A stretch of DNA of 64,000 nt from Arthrobacter sp. MYb23 (lineage in GTDB: Bacteria > Actinomycetota > Actinomycetes > Actinomycetales > Micrococcaceae): the NCBI RefSeq assembly GCF_002979775.1, contig NZ_PCPR01000006.1, forward strand, positions 62,001-126,000, written 5' to 3'. Below the pieces are notes generated by a model, which saw nothing but the letters and a program-made list of their open reading frames with translations, had not been told where the DNA came from and made no database searches. The position numbers and the translations under genes are program-made. This document shows, piece by piece, positions 15,383 to 23,283 of the stretch (position 1 is its first letter; each line of letters begins with the position of its first letter).

Positions 15383-16672
15383 TTGAACAGCAAGAGCAAG
15401 TTGTGGCCCGCCGCTGTCGGCGTCACCGCAGTCTCGGCCTTGGCCATTGGCCTGGTGGCCGCACCGGCTGCCAACGCAGCACCCACTGACGTGATTTCCA
15501 TCGGCAGTGGCCAGATCATTGATGGCTCAGTCCTCGCCATCCCGAACTTCGCCGGACTCGCTGCCAACGGTGCAGCAACCGCCCAGCAGATCGGGACGCC
15601 GCCAGCTGGACCGGCCGTCATCGAAAACACCACCCCGCTGGACCTCAGCGCCGTCTTCGGCGTGGTCAACGTGGGCGCGGGCAACATCCCGTTGCTGCAG
15701 AACAACGGCATCATCCAGGTAGGTGCAGTCAGCCAGTACGGCAAGGCTGTTAACGATGGCTCCTCGGAAGCGTTCTCCGGTACCGTGAGCGGCGCTCCCG
15801 GCCTGGTGACCCTGCCCGGCGGCCTTCCGAGCAACGGCGATCCCGCCATCCCGGCAGCCCGTATTACGGCCGGCACCGCAGCCATCCTCGGTGGCGCCGA
15901 TCTGGTGAACGTCAACCTCCAGGTCACCACCCTCGCGGCAGCAGCCAAGAAGGACCAGGGCGCAGCACCGCAGGGCGCCTACGCCCTTGCCGGTGTTTCG
16001 GCTGAGGTTGGCGGCACCGTTGTTGGAGGCGTTGCAGGCACCGTTAGCGCAGCCATCAACACCGCCAACGCCGTGCTGACTCCGCTGGGCATCACCGTTG
16101 CCAACCCGGTAGCTGGCGGCACCATCGCCATCACCGAAGCTGACCTCCTGGCTGTTGCCGGCGTTGCTGACCTGAACTCGCTGCCGGCCGGAACGGACCT
16201 GATTTCCTTCCTGCCGCAGGCTGTTGCCAACAAGCTCACCTCGGTGGTCAGCAGCACCCTGGCAACCGCCACGGCTGCGGTCAATGCCCTCGGACCCATT
16301 CCGAAACTTCTTGCGGCTCCGGCCCTGGCAGTGCTCACTACCGCGCTGAACGGCGTGACCAGTGCAGTGGCTACCAGCGTTGTGGCTCCTCTGAGCACCG
16401 CCCTGACCGCCCTGGTTTCGGCCAAGGTCAACGTTCAGGAAACCGCTCCGTCGGGCGCCTTCACCCAGCGTGCCCTGCAGGTGGCCATTGCCGGAGGCTC
16501 CATCGCCACCGTCAACCTGGCCAACGCAACTGTTGGTCCCAACCTTGATGCAGCGGCGATCCCGCTGGTCAACGCTGACACCATGGCCATCACCGGTGGC
16601 GTGGCACTCCTGGCACTGCTCAGCTGGCTGTTCGTTCGCTCGCGCCGCCGGACTGCAGTAGCTGCTGCCTGA
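15383..16672 (+). CDS. Choice-of-anchor G family surface protein, likely exosortase substrate
   Basis: A 429-residue secreted protein. TTG 15383 is chosen from the AGGGGGA site 5 nt upstream; the product then starts with a clean signal peptide ending near residue 32 (PAANA/APTD). The body is low-complexity, rich in Ala, Val, Asn and Gly. Its LLQNNGIIQVGAVSQYGKA and SEAFSGTVSGAPG elements resemble choice-of-anchor G proteins. The C-terminus is a tripartite sorting signal: MAITG at residues 401-405, a hydrophobic helix, then RSRRR. The next genes encode a mini-protein with a similar signal, a glycosyltransferase and an exosortase, so this is probably the main client of that machinery. Confidence 0.8.
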   Translation: MNSKSKLWPAAVGVTAVSALAIGLVAAPAANAAPTDVISIGSGQIIDGSVLAIPNFAGLAANGAATAQQIGTPPAGPAVIENTTPLDLSAVFGVVNVGAGNIPLLQNNGIIQVGAVSQYGKAVNDGSSEAFSGTVSGAPGLVTLPGGLPSNGDPAIPAARITAGTAAILGGADLVNVNLQVTTLAAAAKKDQGAAPQGAYALAGVSAEVGGTVVGGVAGTVSAAINTANAVLTPLGITVANPVAGGTIAITEADLLAVAGVADLNSLPAGTDLISFLPQAVANKLTSVVSSTLATATAAVNALGPIPKLLAAPALAVLTTALNGVTSAVATSVVAPLSTALTALVSAKVNVQETAPSGAFTQRALQVAIAGGSIATVNLANATVGPNLDAAAIPLVNADTMAITGGVALLALLSWLFVRSRRRTAVAAA

Positions 16673-16714
16673 TCGCCTTGCGCGAATCAAGCATCAGCGA
16701 AAGGAGAACCCCTC

Positions 16715-16897
16715 ATGTACGGCAATAACTGGACGGCCGGCGGCACAGCTGCAGGCGGTACCACGCTCGCTGTCACCGGCGCCCCAACCCTTGGTTGGGT
16801 CATCCTGGTGGGGATCGCCCTGCTGATCACCGGATTTGTGGTCCTGCGCAACAGCAGGCTCAAAGCGGCAAAGCGGGGAGCAGACCCCAACTCGTAA
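16715..16897 (+). CDS. 60-residue protein consisting of an LAVTG sorting signal
   Basis: A 60-residue product with a Gly/Thr/Ala-rich N-terminus (no signal peptide), LAVTG at residues 18-22, one transmembrane helix and a basic tail (RNSRLKAAKRG). LAxTG is the motif known for class E sortases in high-GC Gram-positives. Here it also parallels the MAITG of the gene just upstream. AGGAG at 16701-16705 fits the ATG. It may be a minor structural partner, a decoy or a stand-alone membrane anchor; no such role is established. Its place between substrate and glycosyltransferase suggests it belongs to the locus. Confidence 0.7.
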   Translation: MYGNNWTAGGTAAGGTTLAVTGAPTLGWVILVGIALLITGFVVLRNSRLKAAKRGADPNS

Positions 16898-16988
16898 TAC
16901 CATCGGCGGGGCGGCTTCTTCAGGGAGCCGTCCCGCCACACCAATTTTCCCCATGGCCCCTCCGGCCTTGCACAAGCATCGGAATTAA

Positions 16989-18350
16989 ATGTCGGTACTC
17001 GAATCCGCACAGGCGCTGGCTTTTGTGCTCCTGGTGGTTTTTTTGTCGTACATCCTTGTGATTCTGGTGCCCTTCCTGCGGCGTAAACCCGATCCCGAGG
17101 GCGATCCTGACGCCTTCTCCTGGCATGTGTTCATCCCGTGCCGGGATGAGGAAGTGGTCATCGCCAACACCTTGGACCTGCTCCGCGCCCGGTTTCCACA
17201 GGCGCACGTCTGGGTGGTGGATGACGACAGCGACGATTCCACCGCCGGGATCGTGGAGGCCGCCTCGGACCGCGACAGCATGATCCACCTGGTGCGCCGC
17301 CGCCGTCCGCTGGCCCGCACCGGCAAGGGAGACGCGCTCAACGCCGCTTACCGCACCCTGGACCGGTGGCTGCCTGCCGACGTCGACCGTTCTTCAGTGA
17401 TCGTCCTGGTGGTCGACGCCGACGGCCACCTCGCGGACAATGCCTTCCGCCAGGCGGCTGGTCCCCTCGCGTTCGGTGACGCCGAGGTGGGTGCTGCCCA
17501 GACTGCCGTCTGGATGTCCAACCTTGATGACCCTGACCTCAAGGGCGGCACGGGCCTTGCCCGCCTCAAAAAGTCCTTCGGACGGTACCTGGTGCTGATG
17601 CAGGACATGGAATTCCGCACCACCATCGCGGCCATGCAGTCATTGCGCCGCCACACCCTGACCGTTGGTTTGGGCGGCAATGGTCAGTTCACCCGGTTGT
17701 CCGCACTGGACGCCATTGCCAAGACGTCCGGGCAGCCATGGCATGGCGCCCTGCTGGAGGATTATGAACTCGCCATCCACATCATGCTGGGTGGCTACAA
17801 AACCGTGTACATGCATGACACCCACGTGGCCCAGGAAGCACTCCCGGACCTTCGCCGCCTCCTCACCCAGCGGACCCGCTGGTGCCACGGCGGTATGCAA
17901 TGCAGCGTCTACTTGAAGAGGATCTTTGAATCGCCCTACTTCAGCAATGTGGGCGCGATCGAATCCAGCTACTTCCTGATCCAGCCCTTCATCCAGATTG
18001 TTGGCCTGGTCCTGTGGCCAACCCTGTTCATCACCATGGTGGCCCAAGGTGCCCTCACCATGGGCAGTTTTGGGGCCTGGATCAGTGCGGCCTGGTTCAT
18101 CATTCCGCTGATCTTTGCAACGGGCGTGCTGCCCTTTGCGTTGTGGGGACTGGTGTACAGGCGGCAGGTCACCCCGGAAAAGAACTTCATGCTGGGCGTG
18201 GTGTGGGGCCTGGGCTACTGGCTCTACATGTACCAGAACTACGTCACCGTGCTGCGGGCAACCTACCGTCTGATCACAGGCCGGCAAGGGTGGGCCAAGA
18301 CCCGGCGCAACCAGGAAACAGACGTCAAACTCCTAGCGAAGGAAGCCTAG
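16989..18350 (+). CDS. Processive GT2 glycosyltransferase of the exosortase locus
   Basis: A 453-residue membrane glycosyltransferase. It has an N-terminal helix (residues ~8-30), then a GT2 domain with DDDSDD, DADG, EDYEL and QRTRW (the D, D, D, QxxRW set of cellulose- and hyaluronan-synthase-like enzymes), then about four C-terminal helices. It should use a nucleotide sugar in the cytoplasm and pass product through or to the membrane. A GT2 beside an exosortase is also the arrangement of the XrtG system in Firmicutes. Its stop overlaps the GTG of the exosortase gene. The glycan and acceptor are unknown; the surface protein is an obvious candidate. Confidence 0.85.
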   Translation: MSVLESAQALAFVLLVVFLSYILVILVPFLRRKPDPEGDPDAFSWHVFIPCRDEEVVIANTLDLLRARFPQAHVWVVDDDSDDSTAGIVEAASDRDSMIHLVRRRRPLARTGKGDALNAAYRTLDRWLPADVDRSSVIVLVVDADGHLADNAFRQAAGPLAFGDAEVGAAQTAVWMSNLDDPDLKGGTGLARLKKSFGRYLVLMQDMEFRTTIAAMQSLRRHTLTVGLGGNGQFTRLSALDAIAKTSGQPWHGALLEDYELAIHIMLGGYKTVYMHDTHVAQEALPDLRRLLTQRTRWCHGGMQCSVYLKRIFESPYFSNVGAIESSYFLIQPFIQIVGLVLWPTLFITMVAQGALTMGSFGAWISAAWFIIPLIFATGVLPFALWGLVYRRQVTPEKNFMLGVVWGLGYWLYMYQNYVTVLRATYRLITGRQGWAKTRRNQETDVKLLAKEA

Positions 18351-18946
18351 TGGCGATGAGTGCCGAGATCAGCGACGTCCCTGTCCCGCACGGACCACGG
18401 GCCATCCCGGTAAGGAAAGCACGCGGCGGTGGGCTCATCGGGCTGGTCTTCCTCGCGGCGGCCGCTGCTGCAATGATGCAGCAAGAGCAGATCCGGGCAG
18501 CGGAAGCCTGGCTCATGGCAGCTGTGTTCGACGGCATCCTCGGCGGCGCCTCCTACAGCGTGGGCGACATCATCTTCCATAACGTGGGAGGGGGACAGCC
18601 GTTCGCCCTCCAGGTCACCGGGCTCTGTTCCAGCGCCGTGCTCCTGGCCCCGATCGCCGGACTGGCCGGGATTCTGTTCCTGATGGGGCGCATCCCGGTG
18701 TCGCGCCTGATGCCGGCGGCCATCATTGCACTGGTGATCGTGAGCGTCAGCAACGCCACCCGATACTTCATGATTGCCGCAGCCCAACAAAGCTGGGGCC
18801 AGCAGGGCTTTGACCTCATGCACCACTTCCTGGGGTCCTTCGTGGTGATCTTCGGCTTTGTTGCCGCCATCATCGTCCTGGTGCGTGCCGCCGTCGTCCG
18901 TAAAGGCCGTTCCGGCTCCCGACACAAGGGCCGGCGTGCGTCGTAA
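18350..18946 (+). CDS. Exosortase/archaeosortase family protein
   Basis: A 198-residue integral membrane protein with about five helices. The exosortase triad is visible: Cys93 in TGLCSSAVLLAP, Arg138 in SNATRYF and His158/159 in LMHHFLGSF. Exosortases are membrane transpeptidase-like enzymes that process C-terminal sorting signals on the outer face of the membrane. This copy is short, limited to the catalytic core. GTG 18350 (overlapping the upstream TAG, AAGGAAG 6 nt before) is preferred; ATG 18356 is possible. It overlaps the lipoprotein gene by 11 nt. I cannot assign a named Xrt subtype. Confidence 0.8.
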   Translation: MAMSAEISDVPVPHGPRAIPVRKARGGGLIGLVFLAAAAAAMMQQEQIRAAEAWLMAAVFDGILGGASYSVGDIIFHNVGGGQPFALQVTGLCSSAVLLAPIAGLAGILFLMGRIPVSRLMPAAIIALVIVSVSNATRYFMIAAAQQSWGQQGFDLMHHFLGSFVVIFGFVAAIIVLVRAAVVRKGRSGSRHKGRRAS

Positions 18947-19829
18947 TCCGCCTGTACCCCGCATCCCAAGGCTTGGCATCGCAGTTGCGTCTCTGGCCTT
19001 TGTCCTCGCCCTGACCGGCTGCGGTAGTGCCGGTCCAACCACGCTCGACGCCGCGAAAGTCTCCGAAAAGACCTCTGCCGAGGTGGACAGCTGCCACATC
19101 ATCACAACACCGGAAGAATTCGGGGCACCGAGCGATGCGAGGCCGCCCGTGGACTGCGCAGAGCCGCACAGCACGCAAACGTTCCTTGTGACCAGCTTTC
19201 CGCAGCCGTTGGCGAATCAGAAAGAGCGGCCCCTGCAGGAGCAGCTTCACAACGCCACCAACCGCCTGTGCCCCGCTGATGAACTGCGCAAATACCTTGA
19301 CGGCACCCCTCGTGACGCCACCACCGGGATGGAGATCGCTGGTTACTATCCCAGCCGCGCGGAATGGGCCGCAGGAAGCCGTACGGTCCGCTGCGATGTC
19401 CTCTTGACCGAAAAGTCCGGGGGCCCGCAGCAAACCACCCTCAACCTCAAGGGAGCGCTCGCAGGCCCCGACTCGGCACAGATCCGGCTCTGCTATTCAC
19501 AGGAGATCAAGGACGGCGTCCTGAGCAGCGAGGGGGCGGACACACTGTGTTCCGAACCGCACACGGCAGAAGATGTCAGCGCCTGGATTGGTCAGGATGC
19601 TTCTTTGGTCAGCCTCGCCGCACAACAGGAGCGCTGCTTGCCATTCGTTCTGGAGTTCCTCAAAGCCGAGGTCCTTCCGGAAGACCGGGAAGTCCGTCCC
19701 GTCCTCAGAATCGACGGCGGTGCAAGGGCCATCCGCTGCGCCGTTGCACCCAGGCAAGACGTCCCGGCCGCGTGGACCGGTACCTTGGTGCCGGCACGTG
19801 CCGTCAGTGATGGAGCAGTAAGTGGTTGA
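18936..19829 (+). CDS. Septum_form-like lipoprotein
   Basis: A 297-residue lipoprotein. From GTG 18936 the signal peptide ends in lipobox ALTGC with Cys at residue 29. The mature part contains two related modules, marked by DCAEPHSTQTF and CSEPHTAEDV, each with further cysteines. This pattern resembles the Septum_form domain found in actinobacterial membrane and lipoproteins. The domain's role is poorly understood; disulfide-stabilised extracellular modules are likely. It overlaps the exosortase gene upstream and the GT-C-like gene downstream, so all three are co-translated. Confidence 0.75.
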   Translation: MRRNPPVPRIPRLGIAVASLAFVLALTGCGSAGPTTLDAAKVSEKTSAEVDSCHIITTPEEFGAPSDARPPVDCAEPHSTQTFLVTSFPQPLANQKERPLQEQLHNATNRLCPADELRKYLDGTPRDATTGMEIAGYYPSRAEWAAGSRTVRCDVLLTEKSGGPQQTTLNLKGALAGPDSAQIRLCYSQEIKDGVLSSEGADTLCSEPHTAEDVSAWIGQDASLVSLAAQQERCLPFVLEFLKAEVLPEDREVRPVLRIDGGARAIRCAVAPRQDVPAAWTGTLVPARAVSDGAVSG

Positions 19830-21450
19830 GACCAAGCCGGAAAGTTCGGCACCAGCGGAGGAATTCGAACCCACGCCCGTGCGGTCCGGCAAGAATCCCA
19901 GGCCTGGCCCGCTCCGCAGAATGGGCAGGTTCCTTGCCCGGGTGTTTGGTCCCGGCCACCTCACCACCGGAGGCGCTCTTCTACCTGCCCTCATCACGGG
20001 TGCAGTCTCCGCCATAGCCATGATGGTCCGCCTGTTCGTTCCCGGACCCGTCGGCATGGGAGACCAAGGCGACGGCCACGCGCTGCTCTGTTCACTGGGA
20101 GTAAGCAACGTCCGTCCATGGGATTACGGCGAGTTCACCCGCTTCATCTACCCAAGCTGGGTGCCGCATGAATTCGTGGGAGAAGCATGCGGCGCTGCGG
20201 GTTCCGGTGAACCTGTCTACTCATCCCAGCTGGCCCTCCTGTGGTTGGGCAAGCTGATCACCCCGCTCCTGGGATGGGGTCCTGGCTTGGACACACGCGC
20301 CGTGGGCGTGGTGTGCTGCCTTGTGTTTGGGGCGTTGATGGCTGCACTGGTTGCCGTCCTCCCGGGCCGAGCCAGCTTCCGGATCCTGATAGCAGCTTTG
20401 GTCACGGTGGTGATGGCCGACGGTATCTTCTCTGACTTTTTCATCTCGCCTTACCCTGAAGCCGCGGCTTTCCTGGGAATCCTGGCCTTGATGGTGGCAC
20501 TCCTGCATTACTGGAACGGCCGCGGCAACCGCTGGCTCGCGCTTCTGTTCGTGCTGGGGGCCGGAGCCTTCACGATTGCTGCCAAACCGGAGATGGTGTC
20601 CTGGCTTCCTTTGCTTGCCTTGGCCCTCCTCTGGCTGCCGGACAGCCCGTCACGGCGCTCCGGGCGCCGCTTGCCGCAGAAGACATGGTGGCGGAAGAGC
20701 ATTGTGCCGTTCACCGCGGTGATAGCCATTGCAGCCATGTCCGTAGCGGTCCTATCCTTACAGCCCAAACGCACCACCGACGTGAACCTGTACAACGCAG
20801 TTTTTGCCGAACTTCTGCCCCACAGTCCCGTTCCAGAGGACGACCTCGCCTGGCTGGGACTGGACCCGGGCTTCCTCGCCTCAAGTGGCACTACGGTGGC
20901 ATCACCGAAATCAGCCGCCCTGAACCCGAAATTCCACGAGTTCCAGGAAAAGGTTGACCCGGCCAAGCTGGCTGGTTTCTACGCCAGTCATCCTGAGCGC
21001 CTGATCGGAATGGGGGAGCGGGGGATCACGGCCATGTTGACCCCCGAATTGGGCTACATTGGCTCCTTCATGGAAGGCCAGGGGCAGGAGCCATACGCCA
21101 AGGACCGCAGGTTCCCTGTGGTGCTGGGGCTCTACACCGCGATGAAGGCCGTGCCTGTGGCCCTGGTAGCCATGCAGCTTTTGACCCTCATGTTGGGACT
21201 GGCCGTTGCCTTCCGCAAGAGGGCCGCGATGGGGCGCTTGGCTGTGGTGGTTGTCCTGGCCGGGTGGCTGCAGTTCTGGGTGGTCATGGTGGTGTCCGGA
21301 CAACCCGAGATCTACCGGCAACTGGTCATTTCAGGGTTCCTGGGCGCTCTGTGTGTACCCCTGTTGGTCGCCTTGATCAGTGTCCTTGCGTCGAATCCGG
21401 CCGCCCCCAAGCTTGGTGATCCAGCAGTCATTGATCCAGCAGCTACGTGA
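19822..21450 (+). CDS. GT-C-like polytopic membrane protein
   Basis: A 542-residue protein with a ~50-residue cytoplasmic N-terminus and about ten membrane helices. An early extracytoplasmic loop holds MGDQGDGHALLCSLG, and a long external loop (residues ~305-410) lies between the helix groups. This is the shape of GT-C glycosyltransferases or related membrane proteins that use lipid-linked sugars. A conserved Asp pair cannot be confirmed without alignment. GTG 19822 overlaps the upstream stop. It converges with the response-regulator gene, overlapping by 8 nt. With the GT2 enzyme it suggests glycan transfer to a surface protein. Confidence 0.6.
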   Translation: MVETKPESSAPAEEFEPTPVRSGKNPRPGPLRRMGRFLARVFGPGHLTTGGALLPALITGAVSAIAMMVRLFVPGPVGMGDQGDGHALLCSLGVSNVRPWDYGEFTRFIYPSWVPHEFVGEACGAAGSGEPVYSSQLALLWLGKLITPLLGWGPGLDTRAVGVVCCLVFGALMAALVAVLPGRASFRILIAALVTVVMADGIFSDFFISPYPEAAAFLGILALMVALLHYWNGRGNRWLALLFVLGAGAFTIAAKPEMVSWLPLLALALLWLPDSPSRRSGRRLPQKTWWRKSIVPFTAVIAIAAMSVAVLSLQPKRTTDVNLYNAVFAELLPHSPVPEDDLAWLGLDPGFLASSGTTVASPKSAALNPKFHEFQEKVDPAKLAGFYASHPERLIGMGERGITAMLTPELGYIGSFMEGQGQEPYAKDRRFPVVLGLYTAMKAVPVALVAMQLLTLMLGLAVAFRKRAAMGRLAVVVVLAGWLQFWVVMVVSGQPEIYRQLVISGFLGALCVPLLVALISVLASNPAAPKLGDPAVIDPAAT

Positions 21451-22141
21451 TCCAGCCGTCGGTGCTGAGCTGCCGGCGCAGGCTGATCACATTGCCCAGC
21501 TTGATTCCGGCAGCTCCATAACGCTGACGGATTCTGTGCAGGTGGGCTTTGACGGTCTGTTCGCTGATTCCCATGGCGTCCGCTACACCGCGCACTGACA
21601 TGGCGTGGCTTCCGAGGTACAGCTCTGCGAGCCGTTGTTCCCGGGATGACAGTTTGACGCGTACCGGCGCCGTGTCCACCAAGACTGCGGCCGCGTCAGG
21701 GTGAACGTATTCCTGTCCTGCCGAGGCTGCGCGGACGGCGAGCTCGGTGTGCCGGGGACCAGCAGATTTGGGTACATACCCCAGCGCGCCGGCGGCCAAG
21801 GCAGCCCCGGCTTCCCAACCGTCCAAGCGGGTGGCAAGAACCACCACGCGCAGGCCGCAGTCCACCAGCCGGTGAACTGCCGGGATCAACTCCGTGTGGA
21901 GGTCCAGGGTGCCCAGGATCGCCACGGTGATTTCCGGGTCTGCCCAGGACGGGTTTGCCCAGGACGGGTCTGCCCAGGACGGCGCTGCCGCTAATGGCTC
22001 AGGGTGAAGCTCAGTGTTAAGTTCAGGGACAACGTTGAGTCCGGCTGCCACCACCAAGTCCGGGGCACTGCAACGGAACCATGCAGACAGCGTGTCGATC
22101 ATCAGCTGGTGATGATCCACAACGAGTAAACGCGTCACCAT
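21443..22141 (-). CDS. LuxR-family response regulator with atypical receiver
   Basis: A 232-residue protein. The C-terminal ~65 residues form a LuxR/NarL HTH (LSSREQRLAELYLGS ... ISEQTVKAHLHRIRQRYG). The N-terminal domain starts like a receiver (LLVVDHHQLMIDT), but the usual acidic pair is D-H and the phospho-acceptor region reads AILGTLDL. An insert at residues ~53-67 contains a SWADP / SWANP / SWADP tandem repeat. Signalling may therefore be atypical. It overlaps the sensor-like gene upstream by 7 nt. Confidence 0.75.
   Translation of the reverse strand: MVTRLLVVDHHQLMIDTLSAWFRCSAPDLVVAAGLNVVPELNTELHPEPLAAAPSWADPSWANPSWADPEITVAILGTLDLHTELIPAVHRLVDCGLRVVVLATRLDGWEAGAALAAGALGYVPKSAGPRHTELAVRAASAGQEYVHPDAAAVLVDTAPVRVKLSSREQRLAELYLGSHAMSVRGVADAMGISEQTVKAHLHRIRQRYGAAGIKLGNVISLRRQLSTDGWIT
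21941..21985 (-). repeat. In-frame 15-bp triplicate in response regulator gene
   Basis: Three consecutive 15-bp copies of TGCCCAGGACGGGTY (plus strand; the last copy diverges in its final bases) encode SWADP, SWANP and SWADP on the minus strand. The repeat keeps frame, so copy-number change would lengthen the receiver insert by 5 residues at a time. Confidence 0.8.
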
Positions 22142-23283
22142 GGCCTGGGCGCCTTCACCCGGACCATGATGCTGGCTCCTCCGGGATCGGTCTGGACGCG
22201 TGGCCTACCCAGCGATTCAAGCTCGCTCCATAACGCCGGCGTGCAACGTTGGGGGTTCAGGTTGGTCACCCTCCACGTAATGAGGACCGTGTCCTCCACA
22301 TGGGGTTCAACGTAGACGTGGAGCTTTCCTGCTGCCGCGAACGCCGGGACTTCAGGGGAATGGACGGGTGTGGACGCCAGCAGCATGGTGCTGGCCAAAA
22401 CAGCGGAGCGGGAGGCCTGCGGGAGATGTTCAACGAGGTCCGGCTGCGCCACCACAACCACTTTGGACTCAAGCCCGGCCAATGCCAAGGACTCAGTAAA
22501 CCAGTTGGTGGAGTGGCACACCATCAAGTGGGCCCGGAGTTGCCCGGCCAATTCCTGCGCCTGCTCGGCCAACTCGGGGCGGAGGGGAAGTCCGCGGGTT
22601 TCGGCCACTTTGGCGAAAAGTTCCTGGATGTGTTGATGCGTCACCGCCAGCTCTCCAGACCTGGCTGAAGCCCTCGAGTCAGCGTGCTCCGTGAGCGTTT
22701 GCAAGGCCTGGATTGTCTGCCGTGCTGTTTGCCCTTCCGCCATGCTGCGAAGGATGAAAACGGTCAGTCCGCCAACGAGTCCCGGGAAAAGCGTGATGAA
22801 GAAAATAAGGAGTCCGTCTCCGGAACCGAAGCGTGGAGTGGTGGCGTAGTAGATGCCGCTGAGGACGGAGTTTGCGGAGATCAGCACCAGGAAGCCCAAC
22901 AGGTCCCAGCGCAGGGCAACCAGGAACACCAATGACGTTCCGAGCAGGACGTTCAAGGCCAGGGCAGGGAAGCCGGAAGTCGGGGTCATCACTCCGGCGG
23001 TCATGACGCCCGAAGCGATGGAGGAGGCGAGCCAGATCAGCCTCAAGCCTGGGAGCTGGCCGCGTGGGGTTTGCGGATGCGAGGCAATGACGGCCACTAC
23101 AAGGCCAAGGAGATCGAAACCCAGGGCAACAACCGTCAGTTGCCGGGCGCCGCCTTCGTTCGGGGACAGCACAGCGGTAACGAACGAGACCATCCATAGA
23201 GTCACACTCGAAACCAGAAGGATGCCGCGGGAGATGAAGAGCGGTCCGGTTGTCGTCGCCGTCTGGAGAGGCACTAGGCTCAT
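22135..23283 (-). CDS. Sensor-kinase-like membrane protein lacking clear kinase boxes
   Basis: A 382-residue protein with six transmembrane helices in the first ~185 residues, a helical linker and a C-terminal soluble domain. The domain sits where a histidine kinase module would be, but I see no convincing phospho-acceptor His or N/G1/G2 ATP-binding boxes (VHSPEVPAFAAAGKLHVYVE and VRVKAPRPW are the nearest remnants). It overlaps both neighbours by 4-7 nt. It may be a degenerate partner that modulates the intact kinase next to it. Confidence 0.6.
   Translation of the reverse strand: MSLVPLQTATTTGPLFISRGILLVSSVTLWMVSFVTAVLSPNEGGARQLTVVALGFDLLGLVVAVIASHPQTPRGQLPGLRLIWLASSIASGVMTAGVMTPTSGFPALALNVLLGTSLVFLVALRWDLLGFLVLISANSVLSGIYYATTPRFGSGDGLLIFFITLFPGLVGGLTVFILRSMAEGQTARQTIQALQTLTEHADSRASARSGELAVTHQHIQELFAKVAETRGLPLRPELAEQAQELAGQLRAHLMVCHSTNWFTESLALAGLESKVVVVAQPDLVEHLPQASRSAVLASTMLLASTPVHSPEVPAFAAAGKLHVYVEPHVEDTVLITWRVTNLNPQRCTPALWSELESLGRPRVQTDPGGASIMVRVKAPRPW

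Noticed and set aside
15527..16690. 387-codon frame opposite the surface-protein gene
   Set aside because: The plus strand has a ribosome site, signal peptide and sorting signal; the minus frame has none.
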